Made by a program: the position numbers and the translations under genes. Positions 6,708 to 16,574 of a DNA stretch of 31,626 bases are shown here, one piece after another. Location of the stretch: contig DDTD01000018.1 of the NCBI GenBank assembly GCA_002344005.1, positions 1 through 31,626 on the forward strand, read 5' to 3'. The first letter of the stretch is position 1, and each line of letters opens with the position of its first letter. The notes beneath the pieces were generated by a model that worked only from the letters and a program-made list of their open reading frames with translations, was not told where the DNA came from and did no database searches. The stretch is from Ignavibacteria bacterium UBA2373 (GTDB lineage: Bacteria > Bacteroidota > Ignavibacteria > Kapaibacteriales > UBA961).

Positions 6708-9700
6708 TTATTTTCTACGAATCAGAAGTAATGGTTTGAACAATGCTGCACTGTGTGTTCTTATGGTGAGAGTGACAGTCGTTCCTATTCCTATGCGAGA
6801 TTCTATACTACATTCACTGCGCAATTGCCTGGCACGCTCATACAAATTAGCAATACCATTACCGCCCATTGTTCTTGTATGTGTATCTTCTCCTTTATCG
6901 TTAAATCCCTTCCCATTATCTGTAATGCTCAACAACATCGTATTATCGTTTATTTTACGTAAAACCACACTCACTTGGGTACTTTCCGCATGTTTTGCTA
7001 TATTATGTATAACTTCTTTAAAGAATAGATAGATATTTTTTCTTTGTGTCATATCTACTACTTTATGATGAAAATCCTCATCAATAGAAAACGACAAAGT
7101 AATCTGTTTTGGTTCTAAAACTTCAACGGCAAAAGCAACAATCCTTTCGACAGTATTAGAAAATTTATCGTTTTTCGTATTTATCGCCCATACAATATCA
7201 CTCATTGCTTCCATGCTGCTTTGGGCATGTTGCTCAATCATTGAAACTAATGATTGAGTGTGTTCACTTATGTCCTTTCGTTTTCGCAATAAATTAGCTG
7301 AAATTGCAATACTGCTCAATGTACTTCCAATTTCATCATGCAAATCACTCGCAATGGAATTGCGTAACGAGAACAATGCCAATGCTTGACGTAAACGATA
7401 CTTATACACACCATAGAGCCCCACAACAATACCGACTATGAGCATATATCGAAACCACCATGTTTGCCACCACAATGGGATAATCGTAATATACACAGTA
7501 CGAGGTGAACTCCACACCCCTACATTATTACGTCCTTTCACATAAAGCGTATAATTACCGGGATGTAATCCGGCAAACGTAATTGAATTTTTTTCTTGAT
7601 TGTCAATCCATGTATTATGTAATCCGGCAATATAATATTGATAATGTTTCAAACGATTATCAGAATATTGTAACAGTGCAAAATCTAAAGTAAAATACGC
7701 TTTATCATAAGGCAATTTAATACTCGGTATATAATTGACTGCTTTGTCAATTATATATGGATGCGTACGAAAGCTAATATCTGTGTTTATCACTTTTATA
7801 TTCGTCAATAAAAGTGGCGAAGCTTTTGAATACTGCAAGACTTTTTTCGGATTAAAAATTGTTAAATATTCAAGCCCGCCAAATACGATTTCTCCCGTTG
7901 CAAGAGAAGCAAACTCATATCTGTTAAATTCATAATCACCCAAGCCGTTCTCAGTACCAAAATTAACAAATATCGGTTCTTCTATATTATCTTTATTAAT
8001 TCTACGCTTATCACGTCGTAAACAAGATATTCCTCGATTGGTACTTAACCATAGATTATTCTTCCCGTCAACAACAATTCCATAGATAACATTATTCGGC
8101 AAACCATTATGTTCAGAAAACGCTATGCACTCACCCGATTCCATTGTAAATCTATTCAATCCACCACCATTAGTACCCACCCATAAATACTTTTCAGGGC
8201 TAATAGGGTCTAGACACAAAGAGAATATCATATCGGCGCTAAGGTTTGCGTTTTTATTTGTCATGCTATGCCAGTGTTTCCATTGTTTATTTTGGGGTTG
8301 ATAACACAACAAGCCATCTAATGCACCGAGCCAGTATTGTCCTTTCTTATCTTTAATAATATGCGATATGAACTGATATTCTTTAAAAACGAACAAACGA
8401 GGAATTACTTCATCTGACAAAACATTTCCATTATGACAATCAATGACAATAAAGCGAAATCTTTTATGCTCATCTGTTGTTGTTAAAGCGAGTGTCATGT
8501 CATCACACATATATAAATTAACAGATGTATATGTAGAAAAAATAGGATACTCTTTTGTTTGTTTTGTTTTTGGATTGTATGAAATTAATATTACTGATTT
8601 TTTTTCTTTATTATTTTTTATAAACCACATTACTCCTTTGTTGTCTTGTTTTACAGTATAATATTGATTTATTTTTTGACGGGCAAACTCTTTAGGCAAA
8701 ACTCCTGCATCTACCAAATCATTTGTCCAAGATTGTATTTTTTTGTTTCTTCTAATAATTACTCCCTTGTTGCCGGTATTATTAACAACAAAGGCATAAT
8801 CTTTGTCTATTGCTGTAAACAATGAGCCTTGCATCGTACTTTTTAAGACACCGAACCCTTGTGATCCCGTCCACAAGAACCCATCGCTGTCAATGCACGA
8901 CGATATAGCCGATGTGTGTATTTTTTTATCATGAATTATTTTTTTTACCGTCATATTAATAGGATCGAACAAATACGTGTCATCCAACACATTAAACCTA
9001 ATATTACCTTGGGCATCTTGCACAGGCCTTAAAACATAGTTATTTTTACTGTCAAAATCGCCTAAAAACTCAAACCTTTGTGCTGTCATATTAAAGTAAC
9101 CGAATTGTCTTCCGGTGAGAACAACAAAAGCCTTTTTATTCTTTATTTGAACTATATTTGTCACATTTGTTGGATCTTTTTTTAGTCCAATATGACTCAA
9201 AGCTATTGAGTGCAGCTTCCACCTGTTACTTTTCTCTTCGGACTTACAAACAACTATACTATCAGCGACAGAAACCCACAAACTATTATCGGACAACCAC
9301 GCGACTCGTATTTGTGCTTTATCATCAGTAAAATGTTGCCACTGGGCACTTTGGTTTTCATAATTAAACAATGATTGGATTGGAATTTTTTTATATTGCC
9401 TATAATGTTCCTTTGGACTAACGTTGCGGACATCAAACATGGCAACATTTTTTACTGTCACAACCATTAATATACCCTGCCTATATTCAAGTCGCCTTAT
9501 ATCTCCGTTTAATGATGAATCCGTATCATAAACGACTTGATAAAAACGCTCATTTTTTTTATCAAAAATCCAAAGCCCTTTACTTACGGTTCCCACCCAA
9601 CAATTACCCGAATCATCTTCAATGATTTGTGTAATATAGTTTTCAGGAAGCGAAAAAGGGTCATTCGGTTGATGGCGATACACAATTACTTTATAACCGT

Positions 9701-9911
9701 CATATTTATTTAATCCGTCTTTTGTGGCAAACCACATTAATCCTTGTTTATCCTGATAAATACAACGTACCATACCTTGAGATAAGCCGTCCTTTGTTGT
9801 AAAAGTATCGAAGTGCATGTACAATGAATCATACATATTCTCACTACCATACAATGGTAAAGAGAGTAACACTAGCATACAACGAACTACTATTTTGACA
9901 AAATTGGACAT
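6708..9911 (-). CDS. Reg_prop/Y_Y_Y sensor histidine kinase (HisKA_3)
   Basis: Membrane sensor kinase of 1067 residues. An N-terminal signal sequence (to about residue 23) is followed by a long extracytoplasmic region of Reg_prop propeller repeats (LSQGMVRCIYQDKQGLMWF, IIEDDSGNCWVGT, IIKDKKGQYWLGA, IVVDGKNNLWLST) and a Y_Y_Y domain at about 745-810. One membrane segment lies near 820-838. The dimerisation domain has phosphoacceptor His858 in SDLHDEIGSTLS, and the ATPase has the N box FKEVIHNIAKHA (about 964-975) and G1 box DNGKGF (about 998-1003). The architecture resembles Bacteroidota polysaccharide-sensing kinases but ends without a fused receiver or AraC domain; the separate LuxR-type regulator downstream supplies that. 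The ligand is unknown. Confidence 0.93.
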   Translation of the reverse strand: MSNFVKIVVRCMLVLLSLPLYGSENMYDSLYMHFDTFTTKDGLSQGMVRCIYQDKQGLMWFATKDGLNKYDGYKVIVYRHQPNDPFSLPENYITQIIEDDSGNCWVGTVSKGLWIFDKKNERFYQVVYDTDSSLNGDIRRLEYRQGILMVVTVKNVAMFDVRNVSPKEHYRQYKKIPIQSLFNYENQSAQWQHFTDDKAQIRVAWLSDNSLWVSVADSIVVCKSEEKSNRWKLHSIALSHIGLKKDPTNVTNIVQIKNKKAFVVLTGRQFGYFNMTAQRFEFLGDFDSKNNYVLRPVQDAQGNIRFNVLDDTYLFDPINMTVKKIIHDKKIHTSAISSCIDSDGFLWTGSQGFGVLKSTMQGSLFTAIDKDYAFVVNNTGNKGVIIRRNKKIQSWTNDLVDAGVLPKEFARQKINQYYTVKQDNKGVMWFIKNNKEKKSVILISYNPKTKQTKEYPIFSTYTSVNLYMCDDMTLALTTTDEHKRFRFIVIDCHNGNVLSDEVIPRLFVFKEYQFISHIIKDKKGQYWLGALDGLLCYQPQNKQWKHWHSMTNKNANLSADMIFSLCLDPISPEKYLWVGTNGGGLNRFTMESGECIAFSEHNGLPNNVIYGIVVDGKNNLWLSTNRGISCLRRDKRRINKDNIEEPIFVNFGTENGLGDYEFNRYEFASLATGEIVFGGLEYLTIFNPKKVLQYSKASPLLLTNIKVINTDISFRTHPYIIDKAVNYIPSIKLPYDKAYFTLDFALLQYSDNRLKHYQYYIAGLHNTWIDNQEKNSITFAGLHPGNYTLYVKGRNNVGVWSSPRTVYITIIPLWWQTWWFRYMLIVGIVVGLYGVYKYRLRQALALFSLRNSIASDLHDEIGSTLSSIAISANLLRKRKDISEHTQSLVSMIEQHAQSSMEAMSDIVWAINTKNDKFSNTVERIVAFAVEVLEPKQITLSFSIDEDFHHKVVDMTQRKNIYLFFKEVIHNIAKHAESTQVSVVLRKINDNTMLLSITDNGKGFNDKGEDTHTRTMGGNGIANLYERARQLRSECSIESRIGIGTTVTLTIRTHSAALFKPLLLIRRK

Positions 9912-9931
9912 GTTATTACAATATTTTAGGT

Positions 9932-9965
9932 CAAATATACTTTGTTTTCAGAACATTCATTCAAA
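9932..9965 (-). promoter_or_regulatory. Bacteroidota-type promoter for the sensor kinase-regulator pair
   Basis: On the minus strand TTTG (9965-9962) is followed after 22 bases by TATATTTG (9939-9932), an exact TAnnTTTG match, 20 bases before the kinase ATG. The spacing is at the upper end of the known range. Confidence 0.5.
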
Positions 9966-9998
9966 CGTATTATGTTTTGTTTTTCCATCATACTTTCT

Positions 9999-11987
9999 TT
10001 ATACTGACACTTTCTCCAAAAAATAGGTTCGCATTGTACCCTTACCTTTAATTTCCATTTCACCACGCGGAACGAATATGAATTGAGAATGAGGAATTAC
10101 TAATTGAGAATTATCCCCGCTTAATTCTTTATTCCTCATTCCTAATTCTCTTACAAATTCTTCGGTTACATGTATTTTCCCCGCTTCGCCATGACTTTCC
10201 ATTCTTGCTGCCGTGTTCACCGCATCACTCCAAAAGTCATAGGTGAATTTCACATTGCCGACGACTGCCGCAACTGCCTCACCGCTGTTGAGTCCAATAC
10301 GAAGATTGATGGTGTGTCCTGATTTGGAGTTAAAGTCAACAATTTCGTCGAGCATTGCAAAGGCGGTTTTGGCGAGGCGCTCCGCATGGTCTTCAACAAC
10401 TTCCGGCGCACCGGCGACAATCATATAGGCATCGCCAATGGTTTTAATGCGCTCAACGCCGTATTTTTTCGTCAGTTGGTCAAACCGTGAAAAAAGGTCA
10501 TTGAGAATATGCACCACCTCACGCGGTGAGAGCCGAGCCGAAAGTGGAGTGAAACCAACAATATCAGCAAAAAGAATCGAAACAGCATCATAGCGGTCGG
10601 CGATGTCCTTCTCGCCTGCAATGAGGCGGTCGGCGATGACGGGAGGGAGGGTTTTATGGAGAATTTTCTCTTGCTCTTGGAAACGAGCAAGTTTAATTTG
10701 GCGGTCGCGCTCGGCTTCTTCAATTTTGCGTCGGTGTTCCATGAGTTGGGCTTGTTTGGTTGCTTCCTCGCTTTGGACTTCTTTTTCTAATTCGTGATAG
10801 CGTTTATAGTGAACTGCAAAGTCCTTCCAGCGCTCCTGCTGTTCATAGAGGAAGGCAAGATATTCATGGACTTCGTACTCAAGTTGTTTTGCTCCAATTT
10901 TTTTACACACTGCAATTGATTTAAGTAAATATTCTTCAGCTTTTATAGTGTCGCATACGTTAAACTTTACATTGCCATACAACATACCAATATTACTGAG
11001 ATTTTGTGCAACACCGTATATGCGTTTGAGTTCTTCATTGAGTGCGAGTGATTTGTGGTAATATTCTAATGCAGTTGGGTAATCTGATAAAATTTCATAC
11101 ACATTACCGATATTGCCGAGAGAGATGGCAATGCCCTCTTTCCTTTCGATTTCATAGTTAATCGCGAGAGCTTTTTTGTAATATTCCAATGCAAGTGTGT
11201 AGCTTGAAAGATTAATATAACCGGTTCCAATATTACTGAGATTGGTGGCAATACCAACTTTGTCTCCGAGTTCTTCAGAGAGCGCGAGTGATTTTTTACT
11301 ATACTCCAATCCCCGAGGGTAATCTGAAAGAAGAAAATACACATTACCAAGGGTACTAAGATTGACTGCAATACCAACTTTGTTTCCGAGTTCGTCATTG
11401 AGTGTGAGAGCTCTTTGGAGATACTCCAATGCACGAGGGTAATCTGAAAGATGCTGATATACACTACCAAGTGTACCAAGATTGATTGCAATACCAATTT
11501 TACGTCCGAGTTCTTCATTGAGTGCGAGCGATCTTTGAAGATATTCCAATGCACGAGAGTAATCTGATAGTTTAATATATATCGCTCCGATATTACTAAT
11601 ACTGGTGGCAAAGCCTGCTTTATTGCCGAGTTCTTCATCAAGTGCTAATGCCTTGCCATAGTACTCCAAGGCAAGGGAATAGTCCGAGAGATTTTTATGG
11701 ATATTCCCCATATTGCCGAGTGCTTTAGCTTGCAGTTCTTTACTTTCTATTTGTTCGGTAATGGTAAGGGCTTGTTCGGAAAATGACAGTGCATCTTGTG
11801 CCATGCCACGCCGCCATAGCGATTCTGAAAAAGCAAGCAGGATGCGGCAATGGAGTTCCGGTTTATTTACAAGAGCATCCTCTGCAAGCAGTTCCCGCGC
11901 TTGGGTTTCGGCTTGAGCGTAGTCGTTGCCTGTTTTTATCAGTGCTTCGAGTTCTTCTACTTTGGTTTTGAGTTCGTCGTCAGTCAT
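9999..11987 (-). CDS. TPR-class III adenylyl cyclase, paralog A
   Basis: Cytosolic signalling enzyme predicted to make cAMP. The ATG at 11987 (662 aa) matches the start position of paralogs C and E; a GTG at 12050 would add 21 residues. Six canonical 40-residue TPR units and one diverged unit are followed by a coiled linker (QEQEKILHKTLPP). The cyclase domain occupies the last 195 or so residues, with metal-binding Asp in FADIVGF and TIGDAYM, purine-selecting Lys in RIKTIGD and Asp in YDFWSD, and Asn/Arg in NTAARMES. FWSD and TAAR are deviations from LWGD and TASR in the other five. It lacks the SWIES insert of D-F. Its first 100 or so codons are almost identical in DNA to those of D. It is last in the cluster. 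Confidence 0.92.
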   Translation of the reverse strand: MTDDELKTKVEELEALIKTGNDYAQAETQARELLAEDALVNKPELHCRILLAFSESLWRRGMAQDALSFSEQALTITEQIESKELQAKALGNMGNIHKNLSDYSLALEYYGKALALDEELGNKAGFATSISNIGAIYIKLSDYSRALEYLQRSLALNEELGRKIGIAINLGTLGSVYQHLSDYPRALEYLQRALTLNDELGNKVGIAVNLSTLGNVYFLLSDYPRGLEYSKKSLALSEELGDKVGIATNLSNIGTGYINLSSYTLALEYYKKALAINYEIERKEGIAISLGNIGNVYEILSDYPTALEYYHKSLALNEELKRIYGVAQNLSNIGMLYGNVKFNVCDTIKAEEYLLKSIAVCKKIGAKQLEYEVHEYLAFLYEQQERWKDFAVHYKRYHELEKEVQSEEATKQAQLMEHRRKIEEAERDRQIKLARFQEQEKILHKTLPPVIADRLIAGEKDIADRYDAVSILFADIVGFTPLSARLSPREVVHILNDLFSRFDQLTKKYGVERIKTIGDAYMIVAGAPEVVEDHAERLAKTAFAMLDEIVDFNSKSGHTINLRIGLNSGEAVAAVVGNVKFTYDFWSDAVNTAARMESHGEAGKIHVTEEFVRELGMRNKELSGDNSQLVIPHSQFIFVPRGEMEIKGKGTMRTYFLEKVSV
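10080..10151. repeat. In-gene AT-rich repeat, short form (cyclase A)
   Basis: A 72-base version of the repeat found in all six cyclase genes, 21 bases shorter than the others. It contains AATTGAGAAT twice and is in frame. Confidence 0.7.
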
Positions 11988-12041
11988 TGTCTCAACTGTG
12001 ATTTGTGTGATTGTTTTTGTGTTTGATATTTTTTCATTTAA

Positions 12042-12088
12042 GACAGCCACAAAGGACTATCCCTACGAATCCTGATCATCCTTGAATC
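12042..12088. repeat. Intergenic repeat with palindromic head and AATCCT tail (A/B gap)
   Basis: GACAGCCACAAAGGACTATCC is followed by degenerate AATCCTG-type units. It is almost identical to 20832-20878 between E and F and related to the perfect hairpin at 18675-18694. Confidence 0.65.
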
Positions 12089-14131
12089 CTATAAATCCTG
12101 TTCAGACAATTTCTCCAAAAAAAATGTTCGCATTCTTCCTTTGCCCTTGATTTCCATTTCACCGCGGGGAACGAATATGAATTGAGAATTAATAATTACG
12201 AATTGAGAATTGTCGCCAGTTAATTCTTTGTCCTTCATTCCTAATTCTTCATTCCTCATTCCTAATTCTCTTACAAATTCTTCCGACACATGGATTTTTC
12301 CTGCTTCACCGTGACTCTCCATTCTGCTCGCCGTGTTCACAGCATCGCCCCATAAATCATAGGCGAATTTCTTTTTGCCAATCACGCCGGCTACTACTTC
12401 TCCGCTGTGAATTCCGATGCGGATTTGCACTTCTTCACCAGTAGAAATTGACCGAAATTCTTTCATTTTTTCTACCATTTCAAGCGCAAAATTTGCCATC
12501 GTTTCTGCGTGGTCGGCACGTACTTCAGGCGCACCCGCAACCACCATATACGCATCACCAATGGTTTTGATTTTCTCCAAACCATGCTTCTCGACCAGAG
12601 CGTCAAATTCACTGAAAATTCTATCGAGTCCTTCGACAAGTTCTTCAGGAGTAATGCTTTGCGAAAGTTTCGTAAAATTCACGATGTCGGCAAAAAGCAC
12701 CGATACGCTTGGGATTTTCTCGGCGATGAGCTGTGTGCCGTCGAGCATTCTTGCTGCTATGGTTGGGGGGAGCACATTGTGAAGTAATTGTTCCGTGGCT
12801 TGGTGCTTTGCGTTTGCTATTGCGATTTCTTTTTCCCGCTCGGCGGATTGCTTTTGTTGTTCTCGTAATGACTCTTGCTTCTTTACTTCCTCGACGTTTA
12901 CTTCATCTTTTATAGCAATGTGTTTCTTGAAGTGTTCGAAAGCATCTCCCAATCGTTGTTCTTGTTCATAAAGATCAGATAAGGTTTTGTGAAATTCAAT
13001 CAATACAGCTTTATATCCTATTCCTGTGCTTAGGTCAATAGCTCGCAGAAGGTATTCTTCCGCTTTTGCAGGGTCGTAGCCATCGAAGTCCTGCTTAGCA
13101 TACGTTGCTCCGATATTGCCGAGCCAAGTTGCCATACCTGCTTTGTTATCAAGTTCTTCATCAAGTGCTAATGCCTTGCCCATCTGCTCCAAGGCACGGG
13201 CATAGTCCGAGAGCTTTTGATGTACATTCCCGATATTGCCGAGAATAGATGCCACGCCTCGTTTGTTGTCCAGTTCTTCATTCAGTGATAATGCCCTGCC
13301 CATGTACTCTAATGCACGGGAATAGTCCGAGAGATAATAATACACATTTGCCATGTTGCCGAGATCTATAGCCACGCCTGTTTTATTGGCGAGCTCTTCA
13401 TCCAATGCTAATGCCTTACCTATGTACTCCAAGGCACGGGGATAGTCCAAGAGATTCAGATGCACATTCCCTATGTTACCGAGATGTATTGCCACCCCTT
13501 GTTTGTTGCCCAGTTCTTCATTCAGTGATAATGCCTTGCCCATGTACTCCAAGGCACGGGCGTAATCCGACAGATTCTGATGCACAGTCCCGATATTACC
13601 GAAATGTGTTGCCATGGCTGCTTTATTGCCGAGTTCTTCTGCAAGTACTAGTGCTTTGCCATAGTAATCCAAGGCACGGGTATAGTCCGAGAGATAATAA
13701 TACACATTCCCGATATTGCCGAGAATAGATGCCACGCCTCGTTTGTTACCAAGTTCTTCATTCAGTGATAATGCCCTGCTGTAGTACTCTAATGCACGGA
13801 CATAGTCCGAGAGAGAACGATACACGTTCCCGATATTGACGAGCGTTTTGGTTTGGAGTTCTTTGTTCTGCGTTTGTTCGGCAAGTGTGAGAGATTCTTC
13901 GGCATAAGTCAGTGCATCCTTCGCCATATCGCGCTGACCTAACGATTGTACGAGCACGATGAGGATGCGTGTGCGGAGTTCGACCTCACCTATGACCTCT
14001 CCCAAACCCTCGCCGGTAGAGATGGCTTCAAGAAGTTCACGCGCTTGGGTTTCGGCAAGTGTAAGGTCGTTGCCTGTTTGTATTAGTGCCTCAAGTTCTT
14101 CTACTTTGGTTTTGAGTTCGTCGGGTGTCAT
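12089..14131 (-). CDS. TPR-class III adenylyl cyclase, paralog B
   Basis: Predicted cAMP-forming enzyme of 680 residues from the ATG at 14131 (MTPDELKTKVEELE); a GTG at 14212 would add 27. Six canonical TPR units (type GNIGNVYYYLSDYTRALDYY) and a seventh diverged one (GATYAKQDFDGYDPAKAEEY) precede the linker EREKEIAIANAKHQATEQLLHN in the DNA-encoded protein, then the catalytic domain: FADIVNF, KIKTIGDAYM, YDLWGDAVNTASRMES. Lys and Asp at the purine site predict ATP as substrate. Short form without the SWIES insert. The last 60 or so residues carry the shared repeat-derived insert before FVPRGEMEIKGKG. About 100 bases separate it from each neighbour; likely one transcription unit. Confidence 0.92.
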   Translation of the reverse strand: MTPDELKTKVEELEALIQTGNDLTLAETQARELLEAISTGEGLGEVIGEVELRTRILIVLVQSLGQRDMAKDALTYAEESLTLAEQTQNKELQTKTLVNIGNVYRSLSDYVRALEYYSRALSLNEELGNKRGVASILGNIGNVYYYLSDYTRALDYYGKALVLAEELGNKAAMATHFGNIGTVHQNLSDYARALEYMGKALSLNEELGNKQGVAIHLGNIGNVHLNLLDYPRALEYIGKALALDEELANKTGVAIDLGNMANVYYYLSDYSRALEYMGRALSLNEELDNKRGVASILGNIGNVHQKLSDYARALEQMGKALALDEELDNKAGMATWLGNIGATYAKQDFDGYDPAKAEEYLLRAIDLSTGIGYKAVLIEFHKTLSDLYEQEQRLGDAFEHFKKHIAIKDEVNVEEVKKQESLREQQKQSAEREKEIAIANAKHQATEQLLHNVLPPTIAARMLDGTQLIAEKIPSVSVLFADIVNFTKLSQSITPEELVEGLDRIFSEFDALVEKHGLEKIKTIGDAYMVVAGAPEVRADHAETMANFALEMVEKMKEFRSISTGEEVQIRIGIHSGEVVAGVIGKKKFAYDLWGDAVNTASRMESHGEAGKIHVSEEFVRELGMRNEELGMKDKELTGDNSQFVIINSQFIFVPRGEMEIKGKGRMRTFFLEKLSEQDL
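12179..12272. repeat. In-gene AT-rich repeat (cyclase B)
   Basis: Contains AATTGAGAATT twice and ATTCCTAATTCT-type units twice. In frame, near the end of the cyclase domain; nearly identical copies are in C to F. Confidence 0.75.
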
Positions 14132-14204
14132 TGTCTCAACTGTGATATGTTTGATTGTTTTGATTACTGTGATTGTTGCTTGTGTTGATATTTTTTCGTG
14201 TAGA

Positions 14205-14222
14205 ACAGCCACATAGGGCTGT
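14205..14222. repeat. Intergenic palindrome (B/C gap)
   Basis: ACAGCC ACATAG GGCTGT: 6-bp arms with a 6-base loop, followed by CCTACAAATC. Member of the same family as 18675-18694. Confidence 0.6.
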
Positions 14223-14230
14223 CCTACAAA

Positions 14231-16384
14231 TCATGGTGCGGACACCTTTTCCAAAAAAAATGTTCTCATTTTTCCTTTGCCTTTGATTTCTATTTCGCCG
14301 CGCGGAACGAATATGAATTGAGAATTAATAATTACGAATTGAGAATTGTCGCCTGTTAATTCTTTGTCCTTCATTCCTAATTTTTCATTCCTCATTCCTA
14401 ATTCTCTTACAAATTCTTCCGACACATGGATTTTACCTGCTTCGCCGTGGGATTCCATCCTGCTTGCGGTGTTCACAGCATCGCCCCATAAATCATAGAG
14501 GAACTTGTTCTCGCCGATGACGCCGGCTACTACTTCGCCGCAGTGCAAGCCAATTCGAATGGAAATATTGTGTCCGGCTATTGTAATACCGTCACGGAAT
14601 AATTGCTGAATTGATAGTGCAAACTTTGACATTTGTATTGCGTGGTCAGCTCGTGCATCGGGTACGCCGCATACCGCCATATACGCATCTCCAATAGTTT
14701 TGATTTTTTCTATGTTGTGATTCTTTGCCAATGTATCAATCTCCGTGAATACATCATTTAATCCGGTTACTAATTCTTTTGCGGATATTTTTTGAGAAAG
14801 AGTAGTAAATCCTACTATATCAGAGAAAAACACGGACACATGTTCTGCTTTATCTGCAATGGGTTTTTCTTTACTCAGGAGACGTTTGGTAATGCTTTGC
14901 GGTAATACATTATGCAAAAGCTCCTCCGTTGCTTCGTGCTTGGCTCGCTCAACTGCTATTTGTTTTTCTCGCTCGGCGGTTTTACGCTCATAGTCCAACC
15001 GCTCGACTTGCTTCTTTGCCTCATGGCTTTGGACTTGTTCTTTTAATTCGTGATATCGCTCGAAATGATTGAATGCATTTGCCATGCGTCCCTGCTTTTT
15101 GTAGAGGTCAGTAAGGCATTTATGAAACTCGTATTGCTCTTTTTTAGTACCGAGTTTGGTAAATTCCGCTAATGCCTCCAACAACAATTCCTCTGCTCTT
15201 TCCGGATTATAGTCTTCGAATTCCTGTAAGGTATAAAGCACCCCTATATTACCTGTAACTATTGCGGTATTTTCATTGTCACCGAGCTCTTTATGTACAG
15301 CAAGAGCATTGCTGTAGTATTCCAATGCACGAGGGTAATCAGCCAGAGCTTTATACACATTCCCTATATTACCGATAGTACGTGCTGACTCTGCCTTCAT
15401 GCCGAGTTCTTCCGAAAGTGCAAGAGCATTACCGTAGTATTCCAATGCATGAGGGTAATCAGCAAGAGCTTTGTACACATTCCCTATATTACCGATAACT
15501 ATTGCGGCAGATGATTTATCACCAAGCTCTTCTATGAGTGCGAGCGACTTGGCGAAATACTCCAGTGCGTGCGAGTAGTCCAATAGATTTTGATACATAA
15601 TTCCGATGTTGCCGGTGTTTATTGCCACACCACGTTTGTCGCCGAGTTCTTCATCGAATGCAAGAGATTTGCTATAATACTCTAATGCACGTGAATAATC
15701 GGAGAGTTTGTCATATATAACGCCGATGTTGCTGCTCTGTATAGCCACGCCGCTTTTGTTGCCGAGCTCTTCAAACACTGCAAGAGATTTACTGTAATAC
15801 TCTAGGGCGAGGGGATAGTCAGACATATTGGTGTACACAAGACCGATGTTGCCGGTCCAAGTTGCCACACCGTTTTTGTCACCCAGTTTTTCATTGAGAG
15901 CAAGGGCTTTTTTGTAATACTCTAATGCACGAGAGTAATCGGAGAGTTTCACACATACAAGCCCGATATTGCCTGTCCAAGCTGCTACACCCCTTATATC
16001 TCCAAGTTCCTCGCTGATCGCAAGAGCTTTGCCACAATACTCCAAGGCACGGGGATAGTCGGAGAGTTTCATAGACACAAGCCCGATATTGTTCTGTACC
16101 TTGGCTTGCAGTGCTTTATTCTTGGTCTGCTCAGCCAAGACAAGAGCTTCTTTTGCAATCGGCAATGCTTCTATTGCCATGCCTCGTTGCCAAAGCGATT
16201 CACTTAATACGAGTAAAATCCGGCAATGATACTCTCTGTATTGTTCGCTCACTCTTGTATCCCCTCGATAGGAAAGGATGTCAAGTAGTTCTCTTGAGAT
16301 GATTTCTGCTTGTATGTCGTCACGTCCTGTGTTGATGAGCACCTCAAGTTCTTCTACTTTGGTTTGCAGTTCTTCGTGTGTCAT
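14231..16384 (-). CDS. TPR-class III adenylyl cyclase, paralog C
   Basis: The longest paralog at 717 residues, starting at the ATG at 16384 (MTHEELQTKVEELE). It has seven canonical 40-residue TPR units plus a diverged eighth (LQEFEDYNPERAEELL), one more than A, B, D and E. Unit sequences are distinct (TGNIGLVYTNMSDYPLALEYY; two nearly identical IGNIGNVYKALADYP units). The cyclase domain has FFSDIVGF, KIKTIGDAYM and YDLWGDAVNTASRMES, predicting adenylyl cyclase activity. It lacks the SWIES insert, yet shares ENKFLYDLWGD with D and E, a mosaic sign. The same in-frame repeat insert precedes FVPRGEIEIKGKG. A 190-base gap with two repeat copies separates it from D. Confidence 0.92.
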   Translation of the reverse strand: MTHEELQTKVEELEVLINTGRDDIQAEIISRELLDILSYRGDTRVSEQYREYHCRILLVLSESLWQRGMAIEALPIAKEALVLAEQTKNKALQAKVQNNIGLVSMKLSDYPRALEYCGKALAISEELGDIRGVAAWTGNIGLVCVKLSDYSRALEYYKKALALNEKLGDKNGVATWTGNIGLVYTNMSDYPLALEYYSKSLAVFEELGNKSGVAIQSSNIGVIYDKLSDYSRALEYYSKSLAFDEELGDKRGVAINTGNIGIMYQNLLDYSHALEYFAKSLALIEELGDKSSAAIVIGNIGNVYKALADYPHALEYYGNALALSEELGMKAESARTIGNIGNVYKALADYPRALEYYSNALAVHKELGDNENTAIVTGNIGVLYTLQEFEDYNPERAEELLLEALAEFTKLGTKKEQYEFHKCLTDLYKKQGRMANAFNHFERYHELKEQVQSHEAKKQVERLDYERKTAEREKQIAVERAKHEATEELLHNVLPQSITKRLLSKEKPIADKAEHVSVFFSDIVGFTTLSQKISAKELVTGLNDVFTEIDTLAKNHNIEKIKTIGDAYMAVCGVPDARADHAIQMSKFALSIQQLFRDGITIAGHNISIRIGLHCGEVVAGVIGENKFLYDLWGDAVNTASRMESHGEAGKIHVSEEFVRELGMRNEKLGMKDKELTGDNSQFVIINSQFIFVPRGEIEIKGKGKMRTFFLEKVSAP
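14315..14407. repeat. In-gene AT-rich repeat (cyclase C)
   Basis: Same 93-base insert as in B, D, E and F, with AATTGAGAATT twice; in frame. Confidence 0.75.
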
Positions 16385-16459
16385 AGCGAAACTTGTTGTA
16401 TATGTGATATAATATTTGCTGTGATTATTTTTTGTCTTTAATATTGGTTTTATGTTCAG

Positions 16460-16479
16460 GACAGCTGCATAGGGCTGTC
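16460..16479. repeat. Intergenic palindrome (C/D gap, first copy)
   Basis: GACAGC and GCTGTC arms around an 8-base loop, followed by ACAAATCCTGAAAATCCTAT. It lies in the 190-base C/D gap. Confidence 0.55.
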
Positions 16480-16551
16480 AATACAAATCCTGAAAATCCT
16501 ATAATACCAAAAATCATGATTCAGACATTTTTTTTATTTACTTTTATGTCA

Positions 16552-16574
16552 ACCACATAGAGCTGTTCTATAAA
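16552..16574. repeat. Intergenic palindrome remnant (C/D gap, second copy)
   Basis: CAACCACATAGAGCTGTTC followed by TATAAATC, a degenerate copy of the hairpin family ending at the stop codon of cyclase D. Confidence 0.45.

Noticed and set aside
11066..11641. 191-codon minus frame inside cyclase A and similar long plus-strand frames in B, D and E
   Set aside because: They repeat every 120 bases because they are other-frame readings of the TPR repeats; the cyclase frame carries all domain motifs.
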